This document shows, piece by piece, positions 24,283-33,294 of a stretch of 64,000 nt of DNA (position 1 is the first letter of the stretch; every line of letters begins with the position of its first letter). The position numbers and the translations under genes were made by a program. The notes below the pieces were generated by a model. That model ran no database searches. It was given only the letters and a program-made list of their open reading frames with translations, and was not told the DNA's origin. Location of the stretch: assembly GCF_001672775.1 (NCBI RefSeq), contig NZ_LZKJ01000196.1:1-64000 (forward strand), read 5' to 3'. This stretch comes from Mycobacterium kyorinense (GTDB lineage Bacteria > Actinomycetota > Actinomycetes > Mycobacteriales > Mycobacteriaceae).

Positions 24283-25146
24283 GTGGGCGAGTACGAGAGC
24301 GTCTGGAGTGACCTCCAAGGTGTCCCGTTCGAGCAGGGCTACCTCGATGCCGAGGGGGTTCGCACCCGCTACCTACGTGCCGGTGACGCGGGCAAACCGG
24401 TGCTTGTGCTGTTGCACGGATCAGGCGGCCACGCCGAGGCATACGTCCGGAATCTGGAAGCACATGCCGAGCATTTCTGGACGTGGTCCATCGACATGCT
24501 CGGGCACGGCTACACCGATAAGCCCGGCCATCCGCTCGAGATCAGCCACTACGTCGAACACTTGCTGGCGGTTTTGCGCGTTATCGGGGCCGAGCGGGCC
24601 AGCCTGTCGGGCGAGTCGCTCGGCGGCTGGGTGGTCGCGCGCGCCGCTGCCGATCATCCCCACAAAGTCGACCGGCTGGTACTCAACACCGCCGGCGGCT
24701 CGCAGGCCGATCCCGAAGTGATGCAACGCATTATCACGCTGTCGATGGCGGCCGCAGAGAACCCAACCTGGGAGACCGTACAGGCCCGGATCAAGTGGTT
24801 GATGGCGGACAAGTCGAGGGACTACGACGACTTGGTCGCGAGTCGACAGCGGGTTTATCGGCAGCCAGGCTTCGTCGCCGCGATGCGCGACATCATGGCG
24901 CTGCAAGACCCCGAGATCCGGGCGCGCAACCTGTTGGGGCCGGCGGAGTACGGCCGGATCACCGCGCCCACCCTGGTGTTGTGGACCAGCGATGACCCCA
25001 CAGCCGATGTCAGCGAGGGCCGCCGGATCGCGTCGATGATCCCCGGTGCGCGCTTCGAGGTGATGGCCAGTTGTGGACACTGGCCGCAGTACGAAGATGC
25101 CAAGACGTTCAACCGGTTGCATCTCGACTTCCTCTTGGGACGCTGA
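24283..25146 (+). CDS. alpha/beta hydrolase, meta-cleavage-product (C-C) hydrolase type (MhpC/HsaD-like)
   Basis: 287 residues, GTG start after GAAAGGAA. The oxyanion segment is LLHGSGGHAEAY, the nucleophile elbow GESLGGWV (Ser at about 110), the acid in LWTSDDPTADVSEG and the catalytic His in ASCGHWPQYED. Length and the adjacent hydroxylase and extradiol dioxygenase genes favour a hydrolase that splits the ring-cleavage product into a dienoate and an acid. It is the first gene of the plus-strand ring-degradation operon under the IclR divergent promoter. Confidence 0.88.
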   Translation: MGEYESVWSDLQGVPFEQGYLDAEGVRTRYLRAGDAGKPVLVLLHGSGGHAEAYVRNLEAHAEHFWTWSIDMLGHGYTDKPGHPLEISHYVEHLLAVLRVIGAERASLSGESLGGWVVARAAADHPHKVDRLVLNTAGGSQADPEVMQRIITLSMAAAENPTWETVQARIKWLMADKSRDYDDLVASRQRVYRQPGFVAAMRDIMALQDPEIRARNLLGPAEYGRITAPTLVLWTSDDPTADVSEGRRIASMIPGARFEVMASCGHWPQYEDAKTFNRLHLDFLLGR

Positions 25147-25147
25147 C

Positions 25148-26836
25148 GTGGCAACAGGTTTCGACGTCGTCGTGGTCGGGGCGGGTCCAGTCGGCCTGAC
25201 GCTCGCCAATATCCTTGGCCTGCACGGTGTTCGCACCATGGTGGTAGACGAGCGCGAAACGTTGATCGACTATCCGCGCGGGGTTGGCCTGGATGACGAG
25301 GCACTGCGGACCTTCCAGACCATCGGCCTGGCCGAAGAGATCCTGCCGCACACGGTGCCGAACCAAATTCTGCGATTCGTCGACGCCAAGCGCCGGGTGC
25401 TGGCCGAGATGGCCCCGGCCGATGCGCGGTTCGGCTGGCCCAAGCGCAACGGCTTCGTGCAGCCGTTGGTCGATGCCGAATTGCTAGGCGGTTTAGATAG
25501 ATTCGAGCATGTCGAGGTGTGCTGGAATCGCCCGATGACCTCATACGCGCAAGCGCCGGACGACGTGACGGTCGAGCTCGGCGGCGACGGCGGGCCGTCG
25601 AGTGTGCAGGCCCGCTACGTCGTCGGCTGCGACGGCGGGCGCAGCACCACCCGGCGACTGATGGACGTGTCCTTCGACGGCACGACATCCTCGACCCGGT
25701 GGCTGGTCGTCGATTTGGCGAACGACCCGCTCGGTCATCCCAACAGCGAGGTCGGCGCCGATCCCGAGCGGCCGTACGCGTCGATTTCGATCGCGCACGG
25801 AATCCGCCGGTTCGAGTTCATGATTCACGCCGACGAATCCGACGAGCAGGTGCAGGATCCGGCCTTCCTGGCACGGATGCTGGCGCCGTTCGTGCCGTAT
25901 CCCGACCGGGTCGAAGTGATCCGGCAGCGGGTATACACCCACCATTCGCGCATCGCGGGTGCGTTCCGTCGCGGTCGGGTGCTTCTTGCCGGCGATGCCG
26001 CACACTTGATGCCGGTGTGGCAAGGCCAGGGCTACAACAGCGGGATCCGGGACGCGGCGAACCTGGGCTGGAAGCTTGCCGCGGTGGTGAACGGCCAAGC
26101 TGACGACGCATTGCTCGACACCTACGACGTCGAACGGCGTAAGCATGCCCGGGCCATGATCGATCTGTCCACGATGGTGGGCCGGGTCATCTCTCCGACC
26201 AACCGCCGGGTGGCCGCCGTTCGCGACCTCATGGTGCGATCCGCCTCAATTGTGCCCTCGCTCAAGCGGTATGTACTCGAGATGCGGTTTAAGCCGATGC
26301 CCCGTTACGAGCACGGCGCGGTGGTGCATTCCGAACCTCGCCGCCAAGACTCGCCGGTCGGCACCCTGTTCATCCAACCGCGGGTCGATACCCGTCAACG
26401 CAGCAACGTGATGCTCGACGACGTCCTGGGCGCCAACTTCGCGGTGCTGGCATGGAACAACAATCCGCGAGAAATCCTGGGCGCACAGGCGTTTGCGAAC
26501 TGGCAGGCGCTCGGCGCGCGTTTCGTGGCGGCGCGTCCACTGCCTCAGCTGCGGTGGACCGGTCACGACGATCCCGACGTGGTGGTCATCGGTGATCGCG
26601 ACGGTGATCTGAAAGCCTGGTTCGACGTCCACCAGGAATCCGTACTGTTCCTGCGTCCCGACCGTTGCATCGCTGCCGCCGGAATCGCGCAGCTGGCACC
26701 GGAACTGAGCGCGGCACTTTTCAACGTCCTCACCTTGACTCCGGGAGGGGGTGATTCGCAAAGTGCCCATAGCCCTGTGCTGTATGTCCCACAGCCCGCT
26801 ACTGAATCTGCCGGGGCCGCCCAAGGACCTCATTGA
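25148..26836 (+). CDS. MhpA-like FAD monooxygenase (3-(3-hydroxyphenyl)propionate-type hydroxylase)
   Basis: 562 residues from GTG 25148, one nucleotide after the hydrolase stop. FAD motifs are VVVVGAGPVGLTLANILGLHGV, the DG motif VVGCDGGRSTTRRLM, and GRVLLAGDAAHLMPVWQGQGYNSGIRDAANLGWKL. The MhpA-type C-terminal thioredoxin-like domain ends ESVLFLRPDRCIAAAG. It should add an ortho hydroxyl to a phenol, giving the catechol for the next enzyme. The last 86 nt overlap the dioxygenase gene in another frame. Confidence 0.88.
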   Translation: MATGFDVVVVGAGPVGLTLANILGLHGVRTMVVDERETLIDYPRGVGLDDEALRTFQTIGLAEEILPHTVPNQILRFVDAKRRVLAEMAPADARFGWPKRNGFVQPLVDAELLGGLDRFEHVEVCWNRPMTSYAQAPDDVTVELGGDGGPSSVQARYVVGCDGGRSTTRRLMDVSFDGTTSSTRWLVVDLANDPLGHPNSEVGADPERPYASISIAHGIRRFEFMIHADESDEQVQDPAFLARMLAPFVPYPDRVEVIRQRVYTHHSRIAGAFRRGRVLLAGDAAHLMPVWQGQGYNSGIRDAANLGWKLAAVVNGQADDALLDTYDVERRKHARAMIDLSTMVGRVISPTNRRVAAVRDLMVRSASIVPSLKRYVLEMRFKPMPRYEHGAVVHSEPRRQDSPVGTLFIQPRVDTRQRSNVMLDDVLGANFAVLAWNNNPREILGAQAFANWQALGARFVAARPLPQLRWTGHDDPDVVVIGDRDGDLKAWFDVHQESVLFLRPDRCIAAAGIAQLAPELSAALFNVLTLTPGGGDSQSAHSPVLYVPQPATESAGAAQGPH

Positions 26837-27701
26837 TGACATCGACAGCGCGGTGGCGCAAGCCCGGGATTACGTTCGCGGGTTCGACCCCGAGCTGGTC
26901 GTCGTCTTCGCCCCCGACCACTACAACGGGTTCTTCTACAAGTTGATGCCGCCGTTCTGCATCGCCACGGCCGCGACGGGTGTCGGCGACTATGGCACTC
27001 ACGCCGGGCCGCTCAACGTTCCGGAAGCCATCGCGATGGCCTGCGCCGAAGCCGTCCTCGATGCGGGCGTCGATCTCGCGATCTCGGCGAGCATGGCGGT
27101 GGACCACGGCACCGTCCAACCCCTGGAGAAACTCTTCGGCGACCCCACCGTTCGGCAGGTCGTGCCGATCTTCATCAACTCGGTCGCCACACCGCTTGGC
27201 CCGCTTCAGCGTTGCAGAGCGCTGGGAACCGCGGTCGGCCACCATTTGGCCACGCTGGACAAGCGGGTCCTCGTGATGGGATCCGGTGGCTTGTCCCATG
27301 ATCCGCCGATAGCGACCCTGGCGACCGCGACCCCGCAGGTCGCCGACCGGATCGTGCACGGCAAACCGATGACCTCCGAGCAGCGTCAGGACCGTCAGAC
27401 GGCGGTGATCGAGGCGGCGCAGGCGTTGACCGAAGGACGCAGCGACCGCCGACCGATCAACCCGGCCTGGGATCATCGCTTCCTCGAGATCGTGGACTCC
27501 GGTCAGCTTGCCGACCTCGATCTGTGGTCCAACTCGTTCATCACCCACGAGGGCGGCAATTCTGCGCACGAGATCCGCACCTGGGTAGCGGCTTTCGCTG
27601 CGCTGGCCGCGGCCGGCCCCTACCAGACCGAAGTGCGCTATTACAAGGCAGCCGCCGAGCTCATCGCCGGGTTCGCCATCCGCACGGCGGCACCGACATG
27701 A
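26751..27701 (+). CDS. MhpB-like class III extradiol dioxygenase (2,3-dihydroxyphenylpropionate 1,2-dioxygenase type)
   Basis: Up to 316 residues. Key segments match MhpB: CCMSHSPLLNLPGP, FAPDHYNGFFYKLMPPFCIA, the catalytic ASMAVDHGTVQPL His, VLVMGSGGLSHDPP with the second His, and NPAWDHRFLEIV. It opens the catechol ring next to a hydroxyl using Fe(II). The start is GTG 26751 or GTG 26763 (VPIALCCMSH, nearer the MhpB N-terminus); the GGGAGGGG ribosome site fits the second better. The overlap with the MhpA-like gene is 86 or 74 nt. It is followed by an inverted-repeat element at 27719. Confidence 0.9.
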   Translation: MIRKVPIALCCMSHSPLLNLPGPPKDLIDDIDSAVAQARDYVRGFDPELVVVFAPDHYNGFFYKLMPPFCIATAATGVGDYGTHAGPLNVPEAIAMACAEAVLDAGVDLAISASMAVDHGTVQPLEKLFGDPTVRQVVPIFINSVATPLGPLQRCRALGTAVGHHLATLDKRVLVMGSGGLSHDPPIATLATATPQVADRIVHGKPMTSEQRQDRQTAVIEAAQALTEGRSDRRPINPAWDHRFLEIVDSGQLADLDLWSNSFITHEGGNSAHEIRTWVAAFAALAAAGPYQTEVRYYKAAAELIAGFAIRTAAPT

Positions 27702-27718
27702 CGCCCACCACCGACACG

Positions 27719-27773
27719 AGTGTGAAGTTAGGTTCACTGTCGGCGCCCGACAGTGAAATTAGCTTCACTTTCG
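27719..27773. repeat. inverted-repeat element related to 15222-15278
   Basis: TTCACTGTCGG (27733-27743) and CCGACAGTGAA (27747-27757) form a perfect 11-bp stem with a 3-nt loop. Outer GTGAAGTTAGGTTCAC and GTGAAATTAGCTTCAC units add further self-complementarity. It lies in the 103-bp gap between two same-strand genes, so it may act as partial terminator or processing site rather than a true operon end. The GTGAA..TTCAC units recur at 15222-15278. Confidence 0.6.
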
Positions 27774-27804
27774 GCGGGCACGATGACGTCGGGGTGGCGG
27801 CAAT

Positions 27805-29517
27805 ATGAACCACACGGTCGACGTGTTGGTCGTCGGTTCCGGCGGCGGCGGCATGACCGCCGCCCTGACGGCCCACGCTTCGGGCCTGAATACCCTCGTC
27901 GTCGAAAAGTCGCGGTACTTCGGGGGTTCCACGGCGCTGTCGGGCGGCGGAATCTGGGTGCCGGGCGCACCGGCGCAACGCCGGGAAGGTTACGAGCCGC
28001 CTCGCGACGGTGTTGTCGAGTATCTGCAGCGCATCACCGACGGGCTGGTCAGCGATGCGCGGATCCGACAGTACGTCGACTCCGCGCCGCAGATGATGGC
28101 GTTTCTCGAGCAACTCAGCCCCCGGTTTGAGTTCGTGTGGAAACCCGGCTATGCCGACTACTACCCGGAACTGCCCGGCGGCTCCGAACTGGGCAGCACG
28201 ATCAACGTGCCGCCGATCGACCTGCGCGAGCTGGCCGACGACGAGCAAAACCTGCTGCAACCCTTGGCGCTGGCTCCGAAGGGAATTTGGCTTGGGCCCA
28301 AGGAGCTTCGATCGTTTTATCAGGTCCGCCAATCCTGGGCGGGCAAGACCGTCCTGGCCAGGCTGGTGTGGCGGATGATCCGGGCGCGAATGTTCGGCGA
28401 CCGAATCGCAGCCATCGGGCAATCGCTGGCGGCACGACTGCGGCTGGCCATGAAAGACCGCGACATTCCGCTGTGGCTGGACTCGCCGATGACACAGCTG
28501 CTCACCGACCACGACGGTTCGGTCATCGGCGCCGTTGTCGTGAAAGACGGTCGACCGCAGCAGATCCACGCCCGTCGCGGAGTCATCCTGGCCACCGGTG
28601 GATTCGACCACGATCTGGCCTGGCGCAAAGAACACCAACCGGTCGTGGACCACGATTGGAGCTTCGGCAACCCCGCTGCCACCGGCGACGGTATCCGTGC
28701 CGGTCAACAGGTGGGCGGCGCCACCGACCTGCTCGACGAAGCCTGGTGGTTCCCTGCCATCCAATGGCCTGATGGCCGACTGCAATTCATGCTCAACGAG
28801 CGCATGATGCCGGCGCAGTTCATCGTCAACGGTGCGGGCAGACGCTTCATCAACGAAGCGGCGCCCTACATGGATTTCGGTCACGCCATGCTCGAGGGAC
28901 AGAAAACCGGAGTCACCCATATCCCGTGCTGGCTGATCACCGACCATCGGTCCTGGAACCGATACGTTGTCGCCGGGCATCTGCCTCTACCCAAGATTCC
29001 AGGCGCCCCGGTGCCCACCGGACGCAAGCTGCCCAAAGCCTGGCTGTCTTCGGGGGTGGTCAAAGCCGCGGACAGCTGGGATGAGCTCGCCGCCAAGATC
29101 GGGGTTCCGGCGGATCAACTACGGAACACCGCAACACGTTTCAACCAGCTGGCCCGCAACGGCCATGACGACGACTTCAACAGAGGCGACAGCGTTTACG
29201 ACAACTACTACGGAGATCCCACCTTGCCCAACCCCAACATGTATCCACTTGGCAAACCGCCCTACTACGCCTTCCAGGTCATTCTCGGCGACCTCGGCAC
29301 ATCCGGCGGTCTGCGCACCGACGAGTGCGCTCGGGTGCTCCGCGCCGACGACACCGTGGTGGATGGCCTTTACGCGGTGGGCAACACCGCATCGCCCGTC
29401 ATGGGACGCAGCTATGCCGGCGCTGGCGCCACAATCGGCCCGGCCATGACATTCGGCTACGTCGCCGCCAAACACCTTGTCAGCCAAAGCTCATCACTTA
29501 TCGGAGGTAACCAGTGA
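27805..29517 (+). CDS. FAD-dependent KstD-like dehydrogenase, second copy
   Basis: 570 residues from ATG 27805: VDVLVVGSGGGGMTAALTAHASGLNTLVVEKSRYFGGSTALSGGGIWVP at the N-terminus, GVILATGGFDHDLAWR in the middle, and PPYYAFQVILGDLGTSGGLRTD and GRSYAGAGATIGPAMTFGYVAAKH at the end. This is the layout of 3-ketosteroid delta1-dehydrogenase (KstD). It differs from the 21857-23473 copy by a longer cap region (about 130-210). It is the gene just after the extradiol dioxygenase and overlaps the LLM monooxygenase by 4 nt. It probably introduces a ring double bond on the way to an aromatic ring. Confidence 0.85.
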   Translation: MNHTVDVLVVGSGGGGMTAALTAHASGLNTLVVEKSRYFGGSTALSGGGIWVPGAPAQRREGYEPPRDGVVEYLQRITDGLVSDARIRQYVDSAPQMMAFLEQLSPRFEFVWKPGYADYYPELPGGSELGSTINVPPIDLRELADDEQNLLQPLALAPKGIWLGPKELRSFYQVRQSWAGKTVLARLVWRMIRARMFGDRIAAIGQSLAARLRLAMKDRDIPLWLDSPMTQLLTDHDGSVIGAVVVKDGRPQQIHARRGVILATGGFDHDLAWRKEHQPVVDHDWSFGNPAATGDGIRAGQQVGGATDLLDEAWWFPAIQWPDGRLQFMLNERMMPAQFIVNGAGRRFINEAAPYMDFGHAMLEGQKTGVTHIPCWLITDHRSWNRYVVAGHLPLPKIPGAPVPTGRKLPKAWLSSGVVKAADSWDELAAKIGVPADQLRNTATRFNQLARNGHDDDFNRGDSVYDNYYGDPTLPNPNMYPLGKPPYYAFQVILGDLGTSGGLRTDECARVLRADDTVVDGLYAVGNTASPVMGRSYAGAGATIGPAMTFGYVAAKHLVSQSSSLIGGNQ

Positions 29518-30815
29518 AGATCTCGCTGTTCTACGAATTCGCTCTGCCCCGACCGTGGCAGCCCGACGACGAGCGGATCCTGCTGCAGGACTGCCTCGAC
29601 GAGGTGGAGGCGGCCGACAAGGCCGGCTTCTCCACGGTCTGGCTGACCGAGCACCACTTTCTGGAGGAGTACTGCCACTCCACCGCACCCGAGATGTTCT
29701 TGGCTGCGGCCAGCCAGCGCACCAAGAACATTCGCCTCGGATTCGGCATCATGCACCTGCCGCCCGTCGTCAACCATCCGGCCCGGGTGGCCGAACGCAT
29801 CGCCACCCTCGATCTGATTTCCAACGGACGGGTCGAGTTCGGCACCGGCGAGTCGTCTTCGGTCGGCGAACTCGGCGGCTTCGGCATCGATCCCGCCGAC
29901 AAACGCGCGCAGTGGGAAGAGGCACTCGAGGTGGCGATCCGCTGCATGATCGAGGAGCCATTCACCGGGTTCAAGGGCCAACACATCGAGATGCCGGCCC
30001 GCAACGTCATCCCGAAGCCGGCGCAAAAGCCGCACCCGCCGGTGTGGGTCGCGTGCACCCGGCCCGCATCCGTCCAGATGGCGGCCCAAAAATGCATCGG
30101 CGCACTCAGTTTCGCCTACACCGGACCGGGCCCGCTGACCGAGAGGGTCAACGGCTACTACAAGGAACTCGAGGAAAGCGGGGTCCCGGTCACCCCGCAG
30201 ATCAACCCGAACATCCTGGCAATCGGTGGCGACCTGTCGATGATGGTGGCCAAGACCGACGAGCAGGCCCTCGAACGACTCGGGATGGGCGGCGGCTTCT
30301 TCTCATTCGGGATCATGCACTACTACATGACGGGGGTACACACGCCGGGACGTACCGGCGTTTGGGAGCGGTATCTCGAAGAATGCGAGAAGGACCCGAC
30401 GCTGGCCTACGGGCCCGGCCGCGGCGCGATCGGCTCACCGGCCACCGTGCGGGAATTTCTGCGGGGCTACGAGGACAGCGGTGTCGACGAGATCATCCTG
30501 CTGCTCAACCCGCGCAGCCACGAGGGCACCATGGAATCCATCGAGATCATGGGCAAAGAAGTGCTCCCGGAATTCATCGAGCGTGATGCCAAAGCGGTGG
30601 TCGACAAGGCGAAGCGGTTGGCGCCGGTCGTCGAGAAGATCGAAGCGCGCCGCACGGCTTCCACCGCACCCGAGTTCGACGAAAGCTACTCATTCGGAGG
30701 GCTGCCCACCGGGCGGGGAGGGAAATTCACCGCCAGCGAGATCCCCGAAGCGATGGCCGAGATCAACGAGGGCCGCGTCCAGGCTGCGCAGCGCGCCAAA
30801 GAGCAAGGTTCGTGA
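29514..30815 (+). CDS. LLM-class flavin-dependent monooxygenase, long form
   Basis: 433 residues, GTG start in overlap with the dehydrogenase stop. The luciferase-like barrel starts KISLFYEFALPRPWQPDDERILLQDCLDEVEAADKAGFSTVWLTEHHFLEEY, continues RLGFGIMHLPPVVNHPARVAERIATLDLISNGRVEFGTGES, and ends in an extra ~80-residue Lys/Glu/Ala-rich tail. TEHHF is typical of FMN-dependent bacterial luciferase-like monooxygenases. An FMN reductase is encoded in the same operon at 32622, so a two-component oxygenase is likely. The substrate is unknown. Confidence 0.85.
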   Translation: MKISLFYEFALPRPWQPDDERILLQDCLDEVEAADKAGFSTVWLTEHHFLEEYCHSTAPEMFLAAASQRTKNIRLGFGIMHLPPVVNHPARVAERIATLDLISNGRVEFGTGESSSVGELGGFGIDPADKRAQWEEALEVAIRCMIEEPFTGFKGQHIEMPARNVIPKPAQKPHPPVWVACTRPASVQMAAQKCIGALSFAYTGPGPLTERVNGYYKELEESGVPVTPQINPNILAIGGDLSMMVAKTDEQALERLGMGGGFFSFGIMHYYMTGVHTPGRTGVWERYLEECEKDPTLAYGPGRGAIGSPATVREFLRGYEDSGVDEIILLLNPRSHEGTMESIEIMGKEVLPEFIERDAKAVVDKAKRLAPVVEKIEARRTASTAPEFDESYSFGGLPTGRGGKFTASEIPEAMAEINEGRVQAAQRAKEQGS

Positions 30816-31636
30816 TCGAGCAACTGTGGCGTTATGACGGCCGCCGTGCCGTCGTGACCGGATGCGCGTCGGGGATCGGTGCGCAGGTGGTGGCTCAACT
30901 CCTCGAACTCGGGGCACAGGTCGTCGGACTGGACCGCGCGCGGCCGGCAGTCGAGCTCGACGAGTTTCACCAAGTCGACCTCACTGATGACCGGTCGATC
31001 GACCGGGCCGTGGCATCCGTTGGCGGGCAAGTGGATGCGCTGTTCAACGTCGCCGGTGTGTCCTCCGGTATCGGCGATCCGCTGCTCGTCGTCACGGCCA
31101 ACTTTTTAGGTTTGCGGCATCTCACCGAGGCGCTGATCCCCAAGATGCCCGCTGGGTCGTCGGTGGTCAGTGTGTCCTCGCTGGCGGCCGCCGGCTACCG
31201 CGATCGTCACCAGACCACAGCCGGCCTGCTGCACACCGCGACGATGGCCGAGGGGATCGAGTGGTGCAACCGTCATCCCGACGCGCTGGCGGGTGGGGGC
31301 TACCGGTTATCGAAAGAAGCGATCATTCTCTACACCATGAGATGCGCTGCCGCCCTCGGTGCCCGAGGTATCCGGATCAACTGCACCGGGCCGGGGGTGA
31401 CCGAAACACCGATTCTCGACCAATTGCGCACCGCGTACGGTCAACGTTATCTCGACGAAATCCCCAAGCCGCTGGGCCGGGCCGCCGAGCCCGCCGAACA
31501 AGCAGCGGTGCTGGTGTTTTTGAACAGCCGCGCAGCCAGTTACATTTCCGGACAAGTCCTCTGGGTCGACGGCGGAACCGTGGGCTCCGCGATCGCCGGC
31601 GAACTCGAGGGAGGAGTCGCATCGTGGCTGGCCTGA
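30812..31636 (+). CDS. short-chain dehydrogenase, 3-alpha-hydroxysteroid dehydrogenase-like
   Basis: 274 residues, starting in a GTGA overlap. The cofactor loop is VVTGCASGIGAQVV, the segment LFNVAGVSSG replaces the usual NNAG (N-V-A-G), and the active site is YRLSKEAIILY, followed by INCTGPGVTETPIL. The compact N-terminus and the insertion EGIEWCNRHPDALAGGG before the active Tyr are typical of 3-alpha-HSD/carbonyl reductase-like SDRs. It should oxidise or reduce an alcohol/ketone of the ring pathway. Confidence 0.85.
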   Translation: MIEQLWRYDGRRAVVTGCASGIGAQVVAQLLELGAQVVGLDRARPAVELDEFHQVDLTDDRSIDRAVASVGGQVDALFNVAGVSSGIGDPLLVVTANFLGLRHLTEALIPKMPAGSSVVSVSSLAAAGYRDRHQTTAGLLHTATMAEGIEWCNRHPDALAGGGYRLSKEAIILYTMRCAAALGARGIRINCTGPGVTETPILDQLRTAYGQRYLDEIPKPLGRAAEPAEQAAVLVFLNSRAASYISGQVLWVDGGTVGSAIAGELEGGVASWLA

Positions 31637-32613
31637 CCGACTTTCGTCGCGTCGCGCGCGAAGTCAGCAACTGGGGCCGCTGGGGAGACGCCGACGAGCT
31701 GGGCACCCTGAACTTCATCACCGCCGAAAAGATCACCGAGGCGGCGAGCTTGGTCAAGCACGGCAAGGTTTTCCCGCTGGGCGTGGACTTCGGGTCATCA
31801 GGCCCGCAGGGCGCCTTCCAATTCCGGCACAATCCGATTCACGTCATGACCGTCGACGGCGGCGACACCAGCACGCTGGCCCAGCATGGACCGCAGTGGG
31901 ATCGCAACCCGGGCGCGCAGGAGCTCAGTAAATACTTTCAGGACAATCCGTTCCGCTTCAACGACGACATGATCATCATGCCGTTGCAGGCCGCCACTCA
32001 GTGGGATGCGTTGTCGCACGTCTACTACGACGACCAGCTCTACAACGGCTTTCCGGCAGGTTCGGTCACCAGCTTTGGCGCATTCCATTGCGGCATCGAC
32101 AAGGTCGACGGCAAAGGCATCACATCCCGCGGTGTGCTGCTGGATTTGGTCCGCCACCGCGGTGCGGACACGTTCCTCGAACTCGGCAACCCCATCACGC
32201 CCGGCGAGCTCGACGACGTGGCCCGCTCACAGCAGGTGACGATCGGACGCGGGGACATCGTGCTGATCCGGACCGGCTGGTGGGCACGGTTTCTCGAGAC
32301 CGGCGACGGCAGTGAACTCGGTGCGGGCCTGGACTGGCGCTGTGCTTCCTGGCTACACGACCACGACATCGCGGCCGTGGCCGCCGACAACCTGATGGTC
32401 GAAGACCCGGTATCGGGGGTCAAGGGAACGTTTTTGCCGATGCACATGCTGTGCCTGCGTGACATGGGTTTGATGCTCGGCGAGTACTGGGACCTGACCG
32501 CGCTGGCAGCAGACTGCGCAGCCGACGGGATCTACGAGTTTCAACTGGTCGCCCCGCCGCTGAGAGTCGTTGGCGCGGTGGGGTCCCCGGTGAATCCCAT
32601 CGCAATCAAGTAG
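31624..32613 (+). CDS. cyclase family protein (kynurenine formamidase-like metal hydrolase)
   Basis: 329 residues from GTG 31624, chosen by GGGAGGAG upstream; it overlaps the SDR end by 13 nt. The fold markers are GTLNFITAEKITEAASLVKHGKVFPLG, then MPLQAATQWDALSHVYYDDQLYNG (the TQWDALSH variant of the HxGTHxDAxxH metal motif), DIVLIRTGWWARF and AADNLMVED. Such enzymes hydrolyse amides, lactones or ring C-C/C-N bonds. Here it may open a lactone formed by the LLM monooxygenase. That role is inference from order. Confidence 0.8.
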   Translation: MAGLTDFRRVAREVSNWGRWGDADELGTLNFITAEKITEAASLVKHGKVFPLGVDFGSSGPQGAFQFRHNPIHVMTVDGGDTSTLAQHGPQWDRNPGAQELSKYFQDNPFRFNDDMIIMPLQAATQWDALSHVYYDDQLYNGFPAGSVTSFGAFHCGIDKVDGKGITSRGVLLDLVRHRGADTFLELGNPITPGELDDVARSQQVTIGRGDIVLIRTGWWARFLETGDGSELGAGLDWRCASWLHDHDIAAVAADNLMVEDPVSGVKGTFLPMHMLCLRDMGLMLGEYWDLTALAADCAADGIYEFQLVAPPLRVVGAVGSPVNPIAIK

Positions 32614-32621
32614 GGGCGAAG

Positions 32622-33212
32622 ATGACCACACTAACTGGGGCCGGGCCATTGGTCGTCGGCTTGGGCGGAACGTTGCGATCGAACTCGTCGACCGAACGGG
32701 CGCTACGGAACTGTCTGACAGCCGTTGAGCGCCAGGGTGGCCGCACCAAGCTGTACTGCGGCGAGGACATCGATCTGCCGATGTACAACCCGCACGAACC
32801 GGCCCGAACAGCCAGAGCCATCGAGCTGATCGGCGCGCTGCGCGAGGCGGACGCCGTCATCGTCGGCTCACCCGGCTACCACGGCGGCATCTCGGGATTG
32901 GTGAAGAACGCGCTCGACTACATCGAGGACATGCGCGACGATTCCCGGGTCTACCTGGACAACAAGCCGTGGGGGTGCATCAGCTGCGCCTACGGATGGC
33001 AGGCGGCGGTGGGCACGCTTGACCAACTCCGGGCGATCGGTCACGCGCTGCGCGCCTGGCCCACCCCGCTGGGCGTGGCGATCAACTCCGCAGACCAGGT
33101 CTGGGATGCGGCCGGAGCGCTGACCGATGCCGGCGTGCAAGCTCAGCTCGACCTGTTGGCAACCCAGGTGCTGACGTTCACGCGTTCGGTTCTCACACCG
33201 GGCTTCAGGTGA
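32622..33212 (+). CDS. NADPH-dependent FMN reductase
   Basis: 196-residue flavodoxin-fold protein: VVGLGGTLRSNSSTERALRNCL (the GxxRxxS phosphate loop), EDIDLPMYNP, and the GSPGYHGGISGLVKNALDYIED signature of the FMN_red family. ISCAYGWQAAVGTLDQLRAIGHALRAW follows. It is 8 nt after the cyclase gene. It most simply supplies FMNH2 to the LLM monooxygenase at 29514 in the same operon. Confidence 0.9.
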   Translation: MTTLTGAGPLVVGLGGTLRSNSSTERALRNCLTAVERQGGRTKLYCGEDIDLPMYNPHEPARTARAIELIGALREADAVIVGSPGYHGGISGLVKNALDYIEDMRDDSRVYLDNKPWGCISCAYGWQAAVGTLDQLRAIGHALRAWPTPLGVAINSADQVWDAAGALTDAGVQAQLDLLATQVLTFTRSVLTPGFR

Positions 33213-33239
33213 GGTGCGGGGTATGCGTTCTGCACTGAT

Positions 33240-33260
33240 ACACCGCGGCTTTCGCGGTGT
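33240..33260. terminator. short GC hairpin after FMN reductase gene
   Basis: An 8-bp perfect stem, ACACCGCG and CGCGGTGT, encloses the loop GCTTT. It lies 28 nt after the FMN reductase stop and 35 nt before the next TTG start. There is no U-run. It may weaken read-through within the operon. Confidence 0.45.
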
Positions 33261-33294
33261 GTGACGATGACTGGACCCGAACTGAGGAGTCTCG

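Noticed and set aside
24283..27701. Assigning mhpA/mhpB/mhpC or hsa gene names
   Set aside because: Enzyme families are clear, but the natural substrate is not, so symbols were left empty.
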